Shown here: positions 13,746 through 15,257 of the stretch, piece by piece
How positions within the stretch are numbered: position 1 is the first letter of the stretch
How the letters are laid out: the number at the start of each line of letters is the position of its first letter
From: an uncultured Desulfovibrionaceae bacterium
GTDB lineage: Bacteria; Desulfobacterota; Desulfovibrionia; Desulfovibrionales; Desulfovibrionaceae
Assembly (NCBI GenBank): GCA_949427775.1
Contig: CASQEL010000015.1
Coordinates: 1-15,257 of the forward strand
Direction of reading: 5' to 3'
DNA: 15,257 nt
Made by a program: the position numbers and the translations under genes
Notes under the pieces: generated by a model
What the model was told of the DNA's origin: nothing
The model's input: the letters and a program-made list of their open reading frames with translations, nothing else
The model's database searches: none

Positions 13746-13767
13746 GTTCCCGCAATGTTTTTGAAAA

Positions 13768-13794
13768 ACTATAGAGTATTACTCTAAAAAGCAA
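13768..13794 (-). promoter_or_regulatory. Candidate purB promoter with overlapping palindrome
   Basis: The minus strand reads TTGCTT (13789-13794), a 15-bp spacer and TATAGT (13768-13773). The palindrome TAGAGT-ATT-ACTCTA (13772-13786) fills the spacer, where a repressor could bind. This is the only AT-rich patch in the gap. The short spacer lowers confidence. Confidence 0.35.
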
Positions 13795-13990
13795 CACCGG
13801 ATATGGGCATTCCGCCGCGTTTTCCGGGACGACGGCGGCGTCGGGCGGAACCGTGGCTTTCAAACCGGGGTTGTCATGCCGCGCCGGGGAACATCGGGCG
13901 TCGGCACAGGCGGAGCGCGCCCCGAATCCGTGTTCGGTCGGACACGCTCCGGGAAGCCGGGGACGGCCTCGCTCCGAGAGTCCGAAACAC

Positions 13991-14022
13991 GGCAGCCCCC
14001 GGCGGGCGGCGCGGGGGCTGCC
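13991..14022 (-). terminator. Strong GC hairpin downstream of the FmdB-type gene
   Basis: GGCAGCCCCCG (13991-14001) pairs perfectly with CGGGGGCTGCC (14012-14022). It begins about 30 bp after the stop codon at 14052. A weaker hairpin, ATGCG/CGCAT followed by TTTTCTTTC, lies between the two on the minus strand. Together they probably end this transcript, though the long stem itself lacks a T-run. Confidence 0.45.
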
Positions 14023-14051
14023 CCGAAAGAAAAATGCGCGGGCGCATCCGG

Positions 14052-14399
14052 CTATGCCGAAGCTGCGGCGGGGGCGGACGTTTTTTCGGCGGGTTTGGAA
14101 GCGGGAGCCGGGGCGGACGCCTTCTCTGAAGCGGGCGCGTCGGCTTTGGCCGGAGCCTCGGCTTTCTTGTCGGAAGATGCGGAGGACGCGCCGTCGCCGT
14201 TTTCCGAAACACCCTTGCGGTAGCCGTAGTCGGTCACATACCAACCGCCGCCCTTGAGCACGAACGCCGTATTGGAAATGATATGCTCGGCGGGAGCCCC
14301 GCATTCGGGGCAGGCGCAGGCGTCGCGGGCCTCCGAAGTTTTGACCCATTCCTCAAAAATGTGATGACACTTCGAACATTCGTATTCGTAAATAGGCAT
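14052..14399 (-). CDS. FmdB-family zinc-ribbon protein with Ala/Pro/Lys-rich tail
   Basis: A 115-residue small protein beginning MPIYEYECSKC, the hallmark of the FmdB-type putative regulatory zinc ribbon. Cys8/Cys11 and Cys30/Cys33 (CSKC, CPEC) are the likely zinc ligands. Residues 47-61 (FVLKGGGWYVTDYGY) are the conserved end of the core. Residues about 66-115 are a low-complexity Ala/Pro/Ser/Lys tail, longer than the compact family core. The ATG at 14399 has AAGGA 7 bp upstream. A weak promoter-like TTGCCA (14452-14457), overlapped by the palindrome CATTCC-GGCG-GGAATG, lies just upstream. The function of the family is poorly defined; regulation of amide-metabolism genes was the original proposal. 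Confidence 0.9.
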   Translation of the reverse strand: MPIYEYECSKCHHIFEEWVKTSEARDACACPECGAPAEHIISNTAFVLKGGGWYVTDYGYRKGVSENGDGASSASSDKKAEAPAKADAPASEKASAPAPASKPAEKTSAPAAASA

Positions 14400-14622
14400 G
14401 ACAACATCCTTAAAAAATGCTTTCAGGGGCAGATAAGCATTCCCGCCGGAATGGCAAGGGTTCCCCCGCACCCGAAACAGGGAAACCGGATCGGCGGTGC
14501 GCAGGGGCCGCCGACGCGCGACGGGCGCGCTTTCGACGGACAGCATCGCGCTCCGATCGGCGCCGGGGACGGATGCCGGGGCGACGCGCGGAACGTTGCG
14601 CAATCACCTTCCGTCCGGGCCG

Positions 14623-14667
14623 ACAAAAAACGACATGCGCCCCCGAAGATGTTTCGGGCGCGCATGT
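14623..14667 (-). terminator. Rho-independent terminator after the 36-aa gene
   Basis: On the minus strand a 15-bp stem with one mismatch (14653-14667 with 14633-14647, ends ACATGCGC/GCGCATGT) and a 5-nt loop is followed by CG and six Ts (14625-14630). It lies 30 bp after the stop codon at 14697. This is the clearest intrinsic terminator in the window. The 14400-14622 gap that follows shows no gene. Confidence 0.85.
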
Positions 14668-14696
14668 GCAGTGCAGTGCTGCAAAAAATGCGGCGC

Positions 14697-14807
14697 TTAC
14701 CGGGCTTTGGCGGCCTTGGCTTCGCGAATGCGCTCCTTGAGGCGCTCGGCGCGACGTTGGCGGCGGCGATCCAGTTCCTTTTTGCGCTCAATCTTCTTAT
14801 GCGCCAT
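14697..14807 (-). CDS. Very basic 36-aa protein of unknown function
   Basis: The minus-strand frame encodes 36 residues starting MAHKKIERKKELDRRRRQ... in style: nearly half are Lys or Arg, with regularly spaced Glu and Ala that predict one long charged helix. The actual N-terminus reads MAHKKIERKKELDRRR. Evidence for a real gene is a strong AAGGAG 7 bp before the ATG and a textbook intrinsic terminator 30 bp after the stop. It lies 89 bp downstream of a larE-like gene and is terminated before the FmdB-type gene. No domain is recognised. A nucleic-acid- or ribosome-binding role would fit the charge but is only inference. Confidence 0.75.
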   Translation of the reverse strand: MAHKKIERKKELDRRRQRRAERLKERIREAKAAKAR

Positions 14808-14906
14808 GACGGCTCTCCTTATGGCATGGTTCTCGTAAAATTTTCTGAACGTTTCTTGTTATCCCAAAAAAGTGCGCTCGTCCAGCATTTTATCGCTCCG
14901 GCCAAT

Positions 14907-15257
14907 CTAACGGTCGAAGAAGCCCCCCACCCGCGCTTCCTCCAGCAATGCGGTTCCGCAAAAGCCGTGCCGCTCCGCCGTGGCCAGCGCGGCGACCCGC
15001 AGTTCCGGCGTCAGGGGCAACGTCTGCAACAGCGGCGCGGGGGTCAGACGCAGACGAAAATCCTTTAGTCCCAATGCCTGCAAATCCGACTCCACGGCCG
15101 CCAGGCGGCCCAACAGGGTTGCGTCCGGAGACAATCCGTATGCCCACCGGGTCAGCAGGCAGGGGCGGGCGCTCTGATCCGGACGCTCCAGACCGCTGTC
15201 CGCGCCCGACCGGCGCAGGGCCGCCTTGGACAATCCCGCCTCGGCCAGCGGCGAACG
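14907..15257 (-). CDS. LarE-like ATP-dependent sulfur transferase, C-terminal part
   Basis: The last 116 residues of a gene whose start lies beyond the window; the frame stays open to base 15257. The segment RSPLAEAGLSKAALRR followed by SARPCLLTRWAYG and a helical stretch LLGRLAAVESDLQALGL matches the order seen in LarE (typically SPL-EAGL-K, then ACLASR-PYG). LarE uses ATP and a sacrificial cysteine to sulfurate the nickel-pincer cofactor precursor of lactate racemase; the cysteine in PCL could be that residue. The N-terminal PP-loop ATPase motif is outside the window, and no larB, larC or larA is visible. The family call is fairly good; the exact role is uncertain because LarE relatives exist outside racemase operons. 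Confidence 0.72.
   Translation of the reverse strand, partial: RSPLAEAGLSKAALRRSGADSGLERPDQSARPCLLTRWAYGLSPDATLLGRLAAVESDLQALGLKDFRLRLTPAPLLQTLPLTPELRVAALATAERHGFCGTALLEEARVGGFFDR

Larger units (their letters stand above)
13470..14051. other. Geneless GC-rich gap between fmdB-type gene and purB
   Basis: This gap holds the long purB leader, its candidate promoter, an attenuator-like structure and the hairpins behind the FmdB-type gene. A 66-codon minus-strand frame (13466-13666) begins MEFLETTRGC, ends with a TGA overlapping the purB ATG, and becomes extremely Arg/Pro-rich. It has no ribosome binding site and is probably a chance frame. Nothing else coding is apparent. Confidence 0.5.

Overview
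The window looks like a chromosomal segment of a GC-rich Desulfovibrio-like sulfate reducer (Desulfovibrionaceae). This is inferred from overall protein resemblance and from high-GC genes separated by AT-rich, repeat-laden spacers; no rRNA or other marker fixes the genus. Every gene I can support is on the minus strand, so transcription runs from high to low coordinates. No tRNA, rRNA, CRISPR array or intact transposase gene was found.

Layout. (1) 1-1360 has no credible gene. It is packed with hairpins and two kinds of inverted-repeat-bounded element: a 153-bp multi-hairpin element at 365-517 with a shortened relative at 1252-1325, and a 184-bp MITE-like element at 1033-1216. (2) 1361-2854 is a lone glycerol kinase gene, glpK. 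A second, split copy of the MITE-like sequence lies upstream of it (2899-3193), so glpK is bracketed by direct repeats. (3) 3194-3826 is a geneless AT/GC mosaic with a recurring 12-bp motif, nested inverted repeats and an 18-bp perfect hairpin. (4) 8157-3827 is a tightly overlapping four-gene operon: a DegT-type PLP aminotransferase, a fusion of a CMP-sugar synthetase-like domain with a PseG/SpsG-like domain, an SpsF-like cytidylyltransferase, and aroE (shikimate dehydrogenase). The first three resemble nonulosonate or sps-type glycan genes. A sigma70-like promoter is visible at 8342-8370. (5) 11389-8490 holds a secreted L,D-transpeptidase with three NTF2-like repeats, translationally coupled to a single-pass membrane protein of unknown function. 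(6) 13469-11582 is purB-pyrE, joining purine and pyrimidine synthesis, with a roughly 300-nt leader containing an attenuator-like hairpin. (7) 15257-14052 holds the 3' end of a larE-like gene, a 36-aa very basic protein with a strong intrinsic terminator, and an FmdB-type zinc-ribbon protein.

The best candidates for something undescribed are the repeat architecture around glpK, the multi-hairpin element whose stems appear to covary between copies, the AT/GC mosaic downstream of aroE, the glycan-type operon ending in aroE, and the transpeptidase plus membrane protein pair. No sequence search was run; family names rest on motifs read by eye.
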